Positions 12,540-24,439 of a stretch of 64,000 nt of DNA are shown one piece after another (the first letter of the stretch is position 1; each line of letters begins with the position of its first letter). The stretch comes from Kuschelorhynchus macadamiae. Lineage: Eukaryota; Arthropoda; Insecta; Coleoptera; Curculionidae. The DNA lies in NCBI GenBank assembly GCA_030620095.1, contig JAUTXW010001342.1, positions 186,001 to 250,000 on the forward strand, read 5' to 3'. The notes under the pieces were generated by a model. It had not been told where the DNA came from and did not search any database. It saw only the letters and a list, made by a program, of their open reading frames with translations. The position numbers were made by a program, and so were the translations under genes.

Positions 12540-13560
12540 GATAGGCCATTTGAGGATCAAAATCTACAAATGTCTATAGGAAAAATGAAGAAAGAATACA
12601 CAACCCTTAAAGAAATTCTCACGAAAGGGAAAGTGGAAACCAATACCTGACAAGAGATACTACTACAGGTAGCCAATACTAAGAAAGAGATAAAAAATGC
12701 AGTCTTAAAAACTGACAGACACCTTAGGAATATGGAAGCTTCGATGAGATTTATCAATGAAATGTTTTACATGTCGGAGACATTAAAAAACAAGCAAAAC
12801 CTAAATGGTAACAAGAATCAAATGACAGATGCTGACACGCACTCGATCAACAGACAAAAAGAAGAGAAAGAAAACGCAATCAATAAAATCGAAAAGAAAC
12901 TAATTGGCAAACTCGACGAAGGAACTCTCAACTCGCTTGTTGAAGTGAAATAGCCAGAAGAAAATTATAAAAAATGCAAAATATCCTTTCAAAACGAGGA
13001 AGAGGTCGACCAGCTTATAATTCTGAAGGAAGAAAAACGAATCGAAGACAGGACCATTAGAAAGTACCATGAAAGAAACCAACAGCTGACATCTATGATA
13101 GACAAAGGGCAAATCAAAAAGGGAAAAATGATATACGGAAAAACTGCCTGCACCATCATCAGCGATGAGAACGCTCCTGAAAAGAATGAGATTTATATCT
13201 ACATTATAATGACGGAGGTGAGAGGAGAAACAGCGACAGAAAAAACTGAAACTATATCAAACAAAAAAGTGTTCGGCATAGCAAAAGCCCATGGAAGGAA
13301 TATTGCCTTGCCTAGTCAACGAAAATATTAGTGAAATAAGGAAAATAAATAGAGTATGTGTGTCGAACAGAAGGCGTTGATGCATTCGAATCAACATGGC
13401 CTGGAATCTGAATGCCAACAGAAATGCAGGGGGAGTGCAAACCAATAGAACTAGGGCAAGCGAAGAAACTTTAATCATTAAACCAGCAGAGGGAAAGACA
13501 TACGTGGACGTAATAGAAAACGTGAACAAAATGTATTGAAAAGCTGTCAGCGACTATGCG
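12540..13560 (+). pseudogene. R1-like LINE ORF1 (gag-like) relic
   Basis: Plus-strand frames at 12560-12953 and 12954-13331, then a shifted frame to about 13555, together read like ORF1 of insect R1-clade non-LTR retrotransposons. The order is a lysine/glutamate-rich coiled-coil-like region (residues such as MKKEYTTLKEIL), a KGQIKKGKMIYGKTA segment, an ending with IALPSQ, and then ETLIIKPAEGKTYVDV, the conserved 'IxKPxEGKTYxDV' block of this family. Stops and frameshifts interrupt it (for example the TAG after LVEVK at 12951). No ORF2 (endonuclease/RT) follows, and the element breaks off near 13600 before a minus-strand BEL/Pao relic. Confidence in 'LINE ORF1' is fair; the R1 clade is an inference from motif memory. 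Confidence 0.6.
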
Positions 13561-13734
13561 GGCTTCATAATTGACAAGAAGGAAACTGATATTTGACTGG
13601 AAGAGAGAAGGTAACAGAATCATTTAACATCATTTATTCAAATTTTGAAAATTACGAAAACGCATTGATACTACCTAGCATCCAGAATCCGTGTGATAAG
13701 TAAAGTGAGAATAAATTGCCTCATATTTTATTTC

Positions 13735-15290
13735 ATCTGGCGATAAGATTTGTTTTTTGATTTATGTTGCCTTTAACGTTATAGCCAAAATTTGTGTTTA
13801 CAAAAGAGGGATACTTTTCGTTTATAGTTTTATTAATATTTTTCCGTCATGTAATATTTTATGAAATAAATTTGCACCCAAAATTAAGTTAATCGAGCCA
13901 CAAATATTTAATGTGTCATGTGCTTAAGACAAACTGGAAAGAAAATACCATTGACTAATATCAAAATTGCAAATTTCAGGATAAAGATTATCCATTATAA
14001 TAGCATTAAAACCATAAACAGATAAATCTGTATTAAGAGGTTTTACAGTGCATTGCACCTCACCATTTTTGGATACTGTTTGCATATTACCTATAATCTC
14101 AACATTTTAAGCCCAATATGTTGTTCTGCTAGATTTTTACTAATATACGACGATTCACTGTCATAATCTAATAATGCACGTGCAAGTCTAAAGTATCCGG
14201 AAGAATCACGTATACGTAGTTTTATTGTTGAAAGTAAAATGCTAATTGAAATAGTTAAGTAGTATTCAAACATAATCTTTCTTTCGGCTGTAAAGCTAAA
14301 GCTCAATTAATTCTCGGCGAGTTTTAATTTAATTTAATTAAATAAGACGTATTTTTATTCAAAGAGTCAGTTTAAATCTGAGTTAAGTAACTTAATGGTC
14401 TTTCGTTGTTACTATTTTGCCTATAGGAAAATCTTAAAGAAAAACCTTTATCATGTAATAATATGTGATGCTTGCGATGACACTGTTTGGAAATTGAAGT
14501 TGAATTACACCATTTTGTATTAAGAGAGTTGCCCAGTCAATTTGTGCATAATTTGTTCTGTTTAGCTAAATTATGCCATTCTTTAAAGGCTTTATTTTAA
14601 AAATGGACATTTATAGATCAAATGTTCCTGGTTTTCACAAAAAGTACAAGCTCGAACATCACTCTTATTACAGCCAGGAATATTTGAGAAATATGAGCGA
14701 GAACCACGAGGTTTTTTTGCTATTTAGTGTATTACAAACAGTTTCGAAGGCTACACAGTTTGTTAAAAAAATCCATAATATGGTCATAAGAAGGCAAGTC
14801 CGTAGAGGCATAGAGATATTCGCAACGCGAAATTAAGTATCAAGTTTTGAGAAACATTTGAACTAAATAAAACACCATTGATGCACAGGATAACCTAAAT
14901 TTTGCAAAGCGTCTAAATTTTCTGCAAAAGTGTCAATGAGATTTCTAAGCATTTGAAAATTTCATGTAGGAACATCATCGGTGTCTAGTCAATATACTGT
15001 GGAATAATTCGTTTATTTGTGTTTAATCTATAGCCTAATAATAAGCTACTGAATAATTTGCGTCTGTGAGTTGGTAACATTGTATACTTTGACCCTTCAG
15101 ATAAGATGATAAATGAGGAAACTTTTTCTATGTTTGCGTGTTGCGAATTTCTGTGTACTAATAAATTGTAAACATCAATAAAATAATTAAATTTTTTTGT
15201 GTCGCCAGAAAATCTCATTATTGTTAATTTTGATAACTGTAGTCTTTGCGTTATTGGCCAGTTTTCTTTGAGTTTAGAATTGCCTTAAGA
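13735..15290 (-). pseudogene. BEL/Pao LTR-retrotransposon gag-protease relic
   Basis: Read right to left, several broken frames follow the BEL/Pao polyprotein order. At 15218-14985 is a DUF1759-like gag core with FSGD, FIDVYNLLVH and NIEK motifs and an ending in NKR..QYID. At about 14690-14560 is a zinc knuckle, CTFCENQEHLIYKCPF, followed by a Cys/His-rich second cluster and a CHRKHH segment. At 14306-14091 is an aspartic-protease region, ARALLDYDSESSYI, where active copies have a DSG triad; here Gly is replaced by Glu. Further left, INLILGANLF fits the conserved segment after the protease. No RT, RNase H, integrase or LTR was recognised. The copy is clearly dead, with multiple stops, frameshifts and an altered protease triad. 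Confidence 0.75.
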
Positions 15291-15399
15291 GCTATTTTCC
15301 TGATCAAATATTTGTTAAAAATGGTTTTTATTTAATAACACTGATCATTAAACGTTTTGCGGATTCCTTCTTGAATTTTAATTACTTCATTCATTAGAG

Positions 15400-17175
15400 A
15401 GGCTTGCAGAAATCAAATCTCAAAAAACGTTGTTAACAATAAGTCAAAATATGTTTCTCGTAAAAATACTGAAGTTATCCAGGGACTGAAGAAATAGGAA
15501 TGTTTTTATTTAAAAGCTGAAAAAGGAAATAAGGTTGTTATACTAGACAAAACAGATTATTTTGAAAGAGTAGACAATTTGATTCAAACTGGTCCTTACG
15601 ATTTAATTGAGAAAAACCCGTTATCAAAAATTTTAACAGAAGTAAAAAGTACTTTAAAACAGTGTAAAAACCTTGTGTCCGATAAACTAAAATTCAAACT
15701 AACACATAGTAACCCACAGTTATCTAAACTGTATTGCCTTCCCAAAATCCATAAACCTGGGAAGTCCATGAGACCTATTGTTTTAGCTGTTGGATCACCA
15801 ACGTACAATATTTCAAAATGGTTAGTAGAAGAATTCAGCAAATTAAATATCTCGTATGATAACTTTGAGGTTACTAACTCGTTAGATTTCTTAGATAAAA
15901 TTAAGAATGTTTACTTAAAAGAAGGTGAAATTTTAAGATCTTTTGATGTAAGGTTTTTTCCTAGTGTACCCATACCACTAGCTTTAGAGTACCTAAAGGA
16001 ACTACTTGAAATCAATAATTTGAAGAAAGAAATTATTGATGAATATTTACTTCTCACAAAACTATGTATGAATCAAATTTTTTTTCCGTTCAACAATAAA
16101 TATTATAAACAACTTGAGGAAACTGCGATGGGCAATTGCTTATCTCCGTTTCTTGCAAATTTGTTTATGGGCAGATTAAAAACCCAATTCAAAAAAGAAC
16201 TCAAGTATTTCCCAAGGGTGTGGTATAGATACGTAGACGATTTATTTGCTATTTTTTTGATACTAAAACAGAAAATTTGGATACTTAAACATTAAACAAT
16301 AAGTATCCTTCCATTAATTTTACGTACGAAAAGGAGAACAATGGGCAATTACCTTTTCTCGACGCGTTAGTTATTAGAAATAACGATAAATTAGAATTTG
16401 GTATTTATAAGAAATTTACTAATACTGATAGGTATATAACATCCGACTCATTTCATTACCGTCAACACAAAATGACAGCATTCCATTTCTTAACTCACAG
16501 GTTAGTCAATTTTCCATTAAGTAAAGAACGTTTTAACAATGAAATGAATCGGATTAAAAATATAGCTAAAAGTAATGGATATAATGATAATTTTGTACAT
16601 AAATTAGTAAATAGACATAAGCATAAGAAAATGTTAAAAGATGCCACTACTCTTCAAACACCTGAGGCTTCCAATAAATTCATAGTAATCCCATATGATC
16701 CCAGATATACAAGAGGTCTAGAAAAAGTATTTAAAAACGTAGGTTTTAGAGTAGCATACAAAACGGAGAACAGTTTGAAAAATCTCCTTGGAAACCCCAA
16801 AGACAAAGTCGACTTGAAGGAGAGGACTGGCATCTATGAAATTAGCTGTAATGACTGCGATCTAAAATATGTTGGGCAAACTAAACGCTCCATAAACATT
16901 CGTTTTAAGAAACACATGGTACATTTAAGATACGAAAGAACAGAAAAGTCAAGCGTTGCCCAACATGCTTTGGAAAACAAGCACCGAATAGGAATAAATA
17001 ATCTTAAGTTGATTAAAAATGTATCTAATAATAGATTATTGGATGCATTTGAGAGTATAGAAATAGTTAAATGTGGTAAGAAAGCACAAAATAAAGACAG
17101 CGGGCCTATTCCCTATAGTCCCCTCTATTGTTTACTTGACAACGGTGCAGTCGGGTGCAACCAAGGTTAGGATAA
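15400..17175 (+). pseudogene. Penelope-like element: RT plus GIY-YIG endonuclease (frameshifted)
   Basis: This is the most complete retroelement in the window. Homologous reading starts by about 15400, meets an in-frame TAG at 15495, and continues with KAEKGNKVVILDK, a Penelope-type N-terminal RT block. The 15579-16295 frame holds LPKIHKPGKSMRPIV, motif A as SFDVRFFPSVP, motif B as ETAMGNCLSPFLANLFM, and the catalytic box YVDD near 16230-16241. A frameshift just after YVDD moves the rest into another frame, which is open from 16472 to 17170. That frame ends with a GIY-YIG domain: GIYEISC near 16829, KYVGQTKRSINIRFKKH near 16866, and a Glu-containing AFESIEI block. The GIY-YIG domain is typical of canonical Penelope-like elements and serves target nicking. 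The frame damage makes this copy inactive, but drift is modest. Confidence 0.9.
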
Positions 17176-17198
17176 GTTACTTTAGTTTATATCATCTG

Positions 17199-17250
17199 CT
17201 GGTGATGCTAACTTGGTTAGCGAAACGCGCGTTCAGAACGTAACAAGTTG
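17199..17250 (+). ncRNA. Hammerhead-ribozyme-like motif in the Penelope tail
   Basis: CTGGTGA (17199-17205, one base off the CTGATGA core) is followed by a perfect 6-bp hairpin, GCTAAC-TTG-GTTAGC (17207-17221), and then GAAA (17222-17225). After GAAA, ACG can pair with CGT across a CGCGTTCAGAA loop to make a short stem III. Penelope-like elements are known to carry hammerhead ribozymes in their terminal repeats, and this sits just after the element's stop codon. The A-to-G change in the core predicts weak or no cleavage. Stem I was not found by eye. Confidence 0.6.
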
Positions 17251-17984
17251 TGGTGTAGTGTGGTTAGAACCATTGTATTTTGATTTAATTACTTCGTCAA
17301 AATCTGCCATATAATTAAATAAAAAATTGTGTTTATGATAATATTCTTTAATTAGATCTATATGCTTATACCTACTTTTATAATAGCATTGCCATGATTG
17401 ATCGGTTAAAGAGCTTTGGGCTATTTTCAATAATTCTTCTACGCGGCTTTATTCTACAGTTTAGCTTTCTTATACTTGACTTCAGTAGAGACCATTTTTC
17501 AATAATAGACGCAATATGTAATATGTAATCACTTTAAATTTGGAGCATAAGATAACATTAACAAAAAATATAATTTGGGTGTACTTTGAGGTACACCCCG
17601 TACATTTCCTGACCTAAGGGGTGAATCTCTTTTCTTTCTTGTAAGATTATCAGTAGAGTAAACCCACCGAAAATTTTCGAGAAAAGAAGAACTACTTTTC
17701 CCTTCGGATTTTTTTGTATAAACATTTTGGTGAGATCACAAAGAAAGATAATCCTGAGTGTTTTCATTGCATAATGACCGGAAGTGCTATTTCTTTATTT
17801 TTGTACAAAAATGGCGTTTTTGACAATTTTTTTTAACAAAAATATAGGTATATAGCCTTCTACTGGTCAAAAAAAATAATTTACTCTTCGTTCTCGAATT
17901 TTGTACATAATTTTTTTCGTGTTTATTGAATTTTATAAAACTTGTGATAAGATACTTCTAGTAGTCGCTAATAGACGCACCAAA
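17251..17984. other. Stretch without recognised features
   Basis: Two minus-strand open frames of 65-69 codons (17233-17430 and 17558-17767) show no family motif. No RNA gene is seen. Confidence 0.4.
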
Positions 17985-18515
17985 TATTCCGTCTTTGTAT
18001 CAAATAGCACGGTCAAAAACCTCAATCCAATTTGAAATTTCAATCGCATGTAGTTTTTGTGTAAACCGACCAAAGAGAATGGTCTTTTTTTAAAATATCG
18101 GTTTTTATTCTCTTCACAGTGGCACTAAAATAATTCTTTAAATTAGAAATTCTATTTAATTTCTTAATTAAAAAAAAATAATAGTTTTAACAAAATTATA
18201 TATAATTAATTGTAAATATTTCTTTTTGTTTAAAAATAAGGTTTTGTGACCATTTGGTTTTTCTTTTGAGCATATTGGCTTTTTTCTCTAAATGTAATTA
18301 AAAAAATAAATATTTTAAATATAAAAAATTAAATTTTGTTAAAATTTTAATTTTTTTTTTAATTAATAAAATTAAGAAGAATTTATTATTTAAATAGTTA
18401 TTTTTAGTGCCGTTTCGAAGATAATAAAAAATAGACAATTCAATTTGGTCGGTTGATTGATGAAATTGAATTGCAATTTTAATTGTTCTTTTTGAAACAA
18501 AGTTATTTTGTGAAG
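17985..18515. mobile_element. Diverged fold-back element with ~150-bp arms
   Basis: The left arm (about 17990-18155) carries the series TTTGTATCAAATAG, CCAATTTGAAATTTCAATC, AACCGACCAAA and AGTGGCACTAAAATAA. The right arm (about 18375-18510) carries the same series reversed: TTTTAGTGCCGTTTC, TTGGTCGGTTG, ATTGAATTG and TGAAACAAAGTT. The loop is extremely AT-rich, with poly-A/T runs. There is no coding region. Divergence between the arms suggests an old insertion. Confidence 0.55.
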
Positions 18516-19986
18516 TTTAATAATTGTTTTAATTTTTGACGTGTTGTATTGTAAATTTAATGTTTTATGCGTATAACGCCGACTTCATAAACTCAATAGG
18601 TTCAATGGAATAAAATATTATCTAGCCGTTAAACCTTCCGTTTACAAAATGAGTTCTTCAAATTCTGCCTTCCAACATTCTATTACTATTTTCGCTATAT
18701 CGCTATGGTACGAAGATTGCATATTTGGAAGTAAGCTAAAATTTTTGTTATTAATATAATTTTTAATTGCACATACAAATTGATTAAAACCGTTTGTATA
18801 ATCTCCAATATGTTTATTTTTATGAATTATTACAATAATCATTAGGAACTCATAAAAACTAAATATTTACAGTTTAGAGCACAATACACACACAAATAGG
18901 ACACTGAAAAGCAACAAAAACAAAAAACTTGAAAGTCATATTCTAATAGGAAAATGCAACATAACCTAATGCGCTCAGGTAATTTTGTGGCAAATTGTCC
19001 TCGACCTAACTCTGCATTGCTTTTGTAGCCTCATAGTTTATGTCACGTATTTCGGTATCTTAAAGTTCGCTATTGTGTCGCAATCAATGTCGCAATCAAA
19101 ACGGGCGGCAAAATATTTGTTGCATGTTGGTTGTGTCTTTGACGTGATCAGTATTATTGAGTATTGCCGCTGCAACTCGGATTATGAAATCGCAGTGGTC
19201 ACAGTAACTTTGGAAGTCCTGATGTTTCAATGTGTGTTTAATATTAATCAGTCCCGACATAATTTTACAAAGAAAAACTACTTATACACACTAAGTTAAT
19301 TTTCATTAATACATAAATAGAATTTTATAATTTTTTCCTTGACCTATTGACATGTTAAAATCCAACAAGATCTACACTACTTTATTTAAAGCTGTTATTC
19401 TGAGCAAAAGACTTTTTTTAGCCGTTCTCTTATTATTATTTTCATATAAAAGAACCTTGAACACTTATTGTTACCAATAGGATTAATTTTAAAAATTGTC
19501 TTAAGTTTATAGTTCGTTTTCTCCAACAAAATGTTATTTTAAGTCTAAGCAAATATTTTAAAACACTTTTATTAACTTGAAACTTTAGAACTATTATTGC
19601 ACTTCCTTCAGTAACTCAGTTGTCTCAGTTATACTGGTCACGTAAGTGAAACAACATACGTGTTTAAGCCACTTCCAGACGACATTTCAGAGCTTCATTA
19701 AATGTAATAAAGGAGTCTGCAACTAGAAAGGAGTGAGCTTAGTTTTTAGAATATCAATTACTTCTTCACTTATTTATTTATTTTTTTTTGGGAAAAAGAA
19801 AAAAGTTTGGAATTTATTATTTTTATGTTCAAAATATTTTCACAATGCAAATAACATGTGATTAACACAGTTAACATACAGACTAATCTAAAAGAGTCAG
19901 ATTGATGAAGTTTATAATATGATACATATGTTCAGGGCTTTCTTATATATTGGAGTACCTTCCTAAAGTGTATATTTCGATAGATA
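18516..19986. other. AT-rich stretch, nothing firmly recognised
   Basis: A 104-codon plus-strand open frame at 18985-19299 lies in slightly GC-richer DNA. It is hydrophobic but matches no family I recognise, so it is not called. The rest shows no coding or repeat structure. Confidence 0.4.
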
Positions 19987-21270
19987 CCGAATTTTCGCAA
20001 ACACAAAAGTTGCAGTGTTTTTTTTATAAAGGCTCAGAATGTGTTTTTATACATGTGAAAATATTTGTGGAAATGTCTAATTTTGACAGGTTGACAGTTT
20101 TTAAATCGAATATTATCTCGAATTTTTAAAGATAATTTTTTTCAGATTTCAAATATACATATATACTTTTAATGCATTCCGTGTATTACTTTTCGATATA
20201 TAAGAGTTTAAACATTTAAAGAATGTAAAGTTAATTTCTGAAACAAAGTTAGGCGTAATCCAGGAAACGTTAACATTTTAACGTTTACTTGTCAGTTGAA
20301 TTTATTCACAAGTATATTTGCTATCTTAAACGTTGTAAGATGGATTATTCCAAACAAAAAAAAACTAGATATGATAGAAATATTTTATTTACATAGCAGA
20401 AATACATAACAAACATCATTAAACTACTGAATGAAAGAAAAATGCTTAAGCAAAAAGTTAGAACGGTGGAAAAAAGCAATATAACCATAAAACAGTAATA
20501 TAAAGTAAAAAGTTAATAACTAATAGAACTCAGTTTTGGTTTTCTATGTAGCCTCCTTCGTATAAAATACATATTTGAATATTTCTTAAAAATTTCCTGT
20601 GAATGGTTTCATATGTATAATGAGTTAACTGAGTAGTTAACGCATCGATTGCTTGCTGTATTTTTTCCTCAAAAAGCTGGATGGTTTTTGGCCTATCATA
20701 GTATACTGTATTTTTTAGGTAACCCCACAAAATATGTTCAGTGGGATGGGGAAAGATCGGAACTGTTTGCTGGCCATCTTAACGGTCCTTGTCTTCCTAT
20801 CCACAACGGATACGTGTCAATTAGATAGTTGGTGATTGGCTGGACATTATTACAGGCACCATCGTGTTGCCATATCAAATCCAGATATGAATTGATTGGC
20901 AGTTGTATTAAATGAGCCTCGATTTCATTTTGTAATAATTCATGATACCTTTGTCCAGTTTGATTTCCATTTAAAAATAAAGATCCAATAATCTGAGTAC
21001 TAAGAAGACCACACTAAACATGTAGAAATCTTTTCCTTTGAATTTTTACTCGCGGGTTTTCTTTAGACCAAAAATGCTTATTTTTTCGGTTAAACGTGAA
21101 TCCAGTATTAAATGTTGTCTCGTCAGTAAAAGTTACGTTTGACAAATTTACTTGATTGGTGGTTACTATTCTTTCTATTTCTTGGCAGAAGTGTAATCGG
21201 TCCCTTTTATTTTGCTCTTGCACAGGTAGAAGCTTGTAGGGCTTATATTTATAATGTAGAAAAACCGAGT
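19987..21270 (-). mobile_element. Mariner-type transposon relic (long-TIR family), right end lost
   Basis: The transposase lies on the minus strand. The left end (19987-20395) is a plus-oriented copy of the 5' leader seen at 62339-62770, including a start-like ATGGATTATTCC at 20341. The element therefore has long terminal inverted repeats that reach into its own transposase N-terminus. Leader and coding parts match the 62-64 kb element in order. The right inverted repeat is absent because the element abuts Penelope-like sequence at about 21270. It is inactive, with stops and frameshifts. Confidence 0.75.
20530..21270 (-). pseudogene. Mariner/Tc1-type DDE transposase relic
   Basis: Minus-strand frames contain the first catalytic block TFTDETTFNTG (21223-21014 frame), the second as WQHDGA near 20860, and the C-terminal block ending EGGYIENQN (20730-20530 frame). 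This matches the series in the 63.1-63.8 kb copy (TDEATFTTG, QQDGS, NQGGYIENQN). The third catalytic Asp appears changed to Asn in PLN, and the frame is shifted there. Spacing from the second Asp to that position is about 39 residues. Frameshifts separate the pieces. The family role is cut-and-paste transposition at TA targets; this copy cannot encode it. Confidence 0.75.
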
Positions 21271-21850
21271 AAATTTTATGCTAGGATTTGTACAGAGTTG
21301 GACCTTGAATGCAAATCATTTCCCAGAAAAACTGATAAAAAAATTATCAAACAAAGGACGTACATATATTACAACAATCATAACGAAAATGTAAAACAAG
21401 AAAATACGCAAAAAAATATATTGCAATGCCATACACATCTCAATTATCTGAAAAATTAAAACATATCTTAGGAAAATATAACATAATTGTGTGTCATAAA
21501 GCCCAGAACCTGACAGGCTCCATATTTACAAAATTATAAACTAAAATTCCTAAAAATAAAAAATCCAATCTCGTGTACGAAATTCCTTGTTTACACTGCC
21601 CTATGAAATATATTGGTATGACAACCCAACTTTTAGAAAATAGAATAAAAGTGCATAAGTATACAAAGAATGCATGAACATGAAAAAGCACAAAACACGA
21701 ATTTATGATGATGAAGATAACCTGTATCAGAAATTAATTATCAAAGAAATGATTCACATAAAATAAGAAAAAAATGCAGTAAATGACAAACAAGCAATAC
21801 AAAATTTAAGTCAAATATACCACAATATGATATTTTAGTATAGTTTTAAC
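21270..21850 (+). pseudogene. Penelope-like element fragment, C-terminal GIY-YIG part
   Basis: Plus-strand frames read LDLECKSFPRKTDKKIIKQR, then in a shifted frame PYTSQLSEKLKHIL, LVYEIPCLHCPMKYIGMTT and ENRIKVHKYTKNA, followed by a DNLYQKLIIKEMIHI block. The VYEIPC...KYIGMT pairing is the GIY-YIG signature of Penelope-like elements, and the ENRIKVHK and KEMIHI blocks fall in the expected order. The element is 5'-truncated (no RT) and crossed by several stops. It belongs to a different subfamily from the 15.4-17.2 kb copy, judging by its low residue identity. It directly abuts the broken end of the minus-strand mariner relic. Confidence 0.75.
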
Positions 21851-22317
21851 TTCGTCTAAGCCGTTATTTTTAAAATGTAGTATATTATTGTGAATGTCTG
21901 ATTCTACTCTAAGGTTTAAATTAAAAAATAACAAAATTTATCTTTAAATTCCTTAAAAAATGTACTACGATAAGAACACCTTTTTACCTAAAACTGTGCC
22001 ATGAGTTGCCTGGCAAACCACTAACTTGCTACCTATCATTCAAATATAAATAAATAATCAACATGCATTTTTCGAGGTATGTAACCTTATTTTATTAATT
22101 TTGTAATAATTATTGTCAATAGTATAAAATTTTAGTTTTAGAAAAATTGTAAATGACTTTTTATAATTAGACCACTAAATGTTTTTAAATTAATTTAATT
22201 TAAAAAAAAAATAAAGGAATGAGCAATTTTTGAGAAATTGTTTGATTTTGCTTGCAAATAAACTTATACCCAAGAAAGAAGTCCAGTTAATATATAACGG
22301 GTTTAAGAAACAAATTG

Positions 22318-22322
<5 letters not shown>

Positions 22323-22375
<53 letters not shown>
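22323..22375. repeat. (TA)n microsatellite
   Basis: About 26 TA units with no recognised element at either edge. Confidence 0.95.
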
Positions 22376-22377
<2 letters not shown>

Positions 22378-22955
22378 ATTTTAAATCGTATTATACCATT
22401 TATTTATTTTCTAATATGAGATTTTTTTCTCATAAATTTTGTATTTTTCTTTTTCATTATAATTTTATAAAACGAGATTTTAAAGCCTAAAACAGTTTTT
22501 AATTTAATGCGATTATATAAATAAATAACAAAAAGTAACTGATATGTGAAAGTTGTAGCGTAGACAAAGTCAAATATCCAAAAAAACATTTTGAAATAAG
22601 CAGGATGGACCAAAAGAGTGCAAAAGAAATATATTCTTTTTTTAAAAATAAATACCTGTATGTTAATGCATTTTTTAGATTTAACTTATAGTTACATAAG
22701 TTTAACTGTTTTCGAGGTATTCGTAGACCATCTCGTTTTACAAAAAAAAATATTAATTATTTAAAACAATATAAGTTATAGGTCTACATAAAATATAGGA
22801 ACAGAAATCATTCAGCCATCTTTTGTTTTACATAATACACTGTGTTCTACGCACAATTTGATTGGTGACTCTAAAATATTAGTTTAATATGTACCTTAAT
22901 AATAGACTGACCTAATACCACACTTTTAACCACTTCAATATATCGTGCCGTACAT

Positions 22956-22957
<2 letters not shown>

Positions 22958-23015
<58 letters not shown>
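22958..23015. repeat. (TA)n microsatellite
   Basis: About 29 TA units, preceded by GTACATCCA and followed by GTGTGACTAG. Confidence 0.95.
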
Positions 23016-23020
<5 letters not shown>

Positions 23021-24263
23021 ACTAGAATTGATAATTTTTAAAAACTTAAATTCTGGGTTGAAATAAAACAGTTTACTGAAATAATCATAATTGCTCTGTT
23101 TATGTTTAATATTTCGGTTCAAAAAAAAAATATAAGCTTTGAAAATCACATTTAATTTAATTTTAATTTAAGAACATAAAAAACCGATATTAGAAATGTG
23201 TGCAATTAGTTATATTTCTAATAACTTATTTATTCAGTAGACAAAAGTAGTAGGTAGTAGAAGTGTATACACTCAAAATTAAGAATTTTTATTCCATCCC
23301 TTAAGTATAAAACATAAAACTCGGATTGCTTAAAAATGTTAATAAAATAAGCCTAAAAAATGTAGAATAACGTTTAAAAGCAATACCATTTAAATTAAAC
23401 TTAAATTTTAAGAAATTTCTCTCTCAATTACATTGTAGTCTTCTATATACCTAAATGTAAAAAGGTTTTAATAGTTATATATTATCTGGACACTCTGGTA
23501 TATGAAGATCTACTGATAAAGAAAAAACTTATTCAATTGGGTACTTAAAAAGTTTCTAGTAAATTGATTTTATAATTAATAGTAGGTAATTTAGAAGAAA
23601 GAAATGTTTGTGTTAACAAAATTAAGTTAGATTAGATTAGATTAAAAAAATAATCAAAATTACTCAATTTAGTAAGTAAGTTAAAATACCCTTTACAGAA
23701 TTTAGGAGACAAATACAAATGTAAGAAAATGTGAAAGATATGATATAAAAAAGGTAAGTTTATATTTACTTCATTGGAAATATACTTGTGTGTCCAAAAC
23801 GGTTAAAAATATATAAAATTAATAAGAGCGTTTAGTTTAAAGGGAAAAACATTGAAAAAGATACGCATTCTAAGAAAACATTAATTAAATAAAATATAAC
23901 AGATATCAGAATTTTGAGTAATTAGTTGTTCCTAAGAACCAATTTCTTAAGTTTAAACATATTAATACGTAATCTCCGTTATTCTTAGGTACGTAAAAGA
24001 TTCTAATAAGAAAATGCAACTTAAGAGTCTGCACTTACGACTCGTAGGCTAGCTTATCGGTAGTTTTTGATTTGCGGGAGTTCAATTTTTCAATCCCTTT
24101 CAAAAGTGCAAGAAGGAGGAAGATCAAAAAATATAAGGTCATATTGAAGCTGTAGCGCTAAATGAAATTAACACTTTTTCGTAACCTCTTTAGAATTCAG
24201 CGTAACTTGACCGTCTCCCATAGTTTAACACATTTTAGAGGGATCGCGCTCGGAATATTGAAG

Positions 24264-24395
<132 letters not shown>

Positions 24396-24439
24396 AAGTG
24401 ATAATAGAATCTACTACCGACAGCAGAGTACAAGTATTG

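Larger units (their letters stand above)
21851..24263. other. Very AT-rich stretch with two (TA)n arrays
   Basis: No coding region was recognised. The open frames here are Tyr-Ile artefacts of TA arrays or short, motif-free frames. Confidence 0.5.

Noticed and set aside
11961..12560. 199-codon minus-strand open frame
   Set aside because: No domain or start context; it lies antisense to the LINE leader, whose plus-strand neighbours carry the family motifs.
18985..19299. 104-codon hydrophobic frame, possible membrane protein
   Set aside because: Hydrophobicity is expected from T-rich codons here; no family pattern seen.
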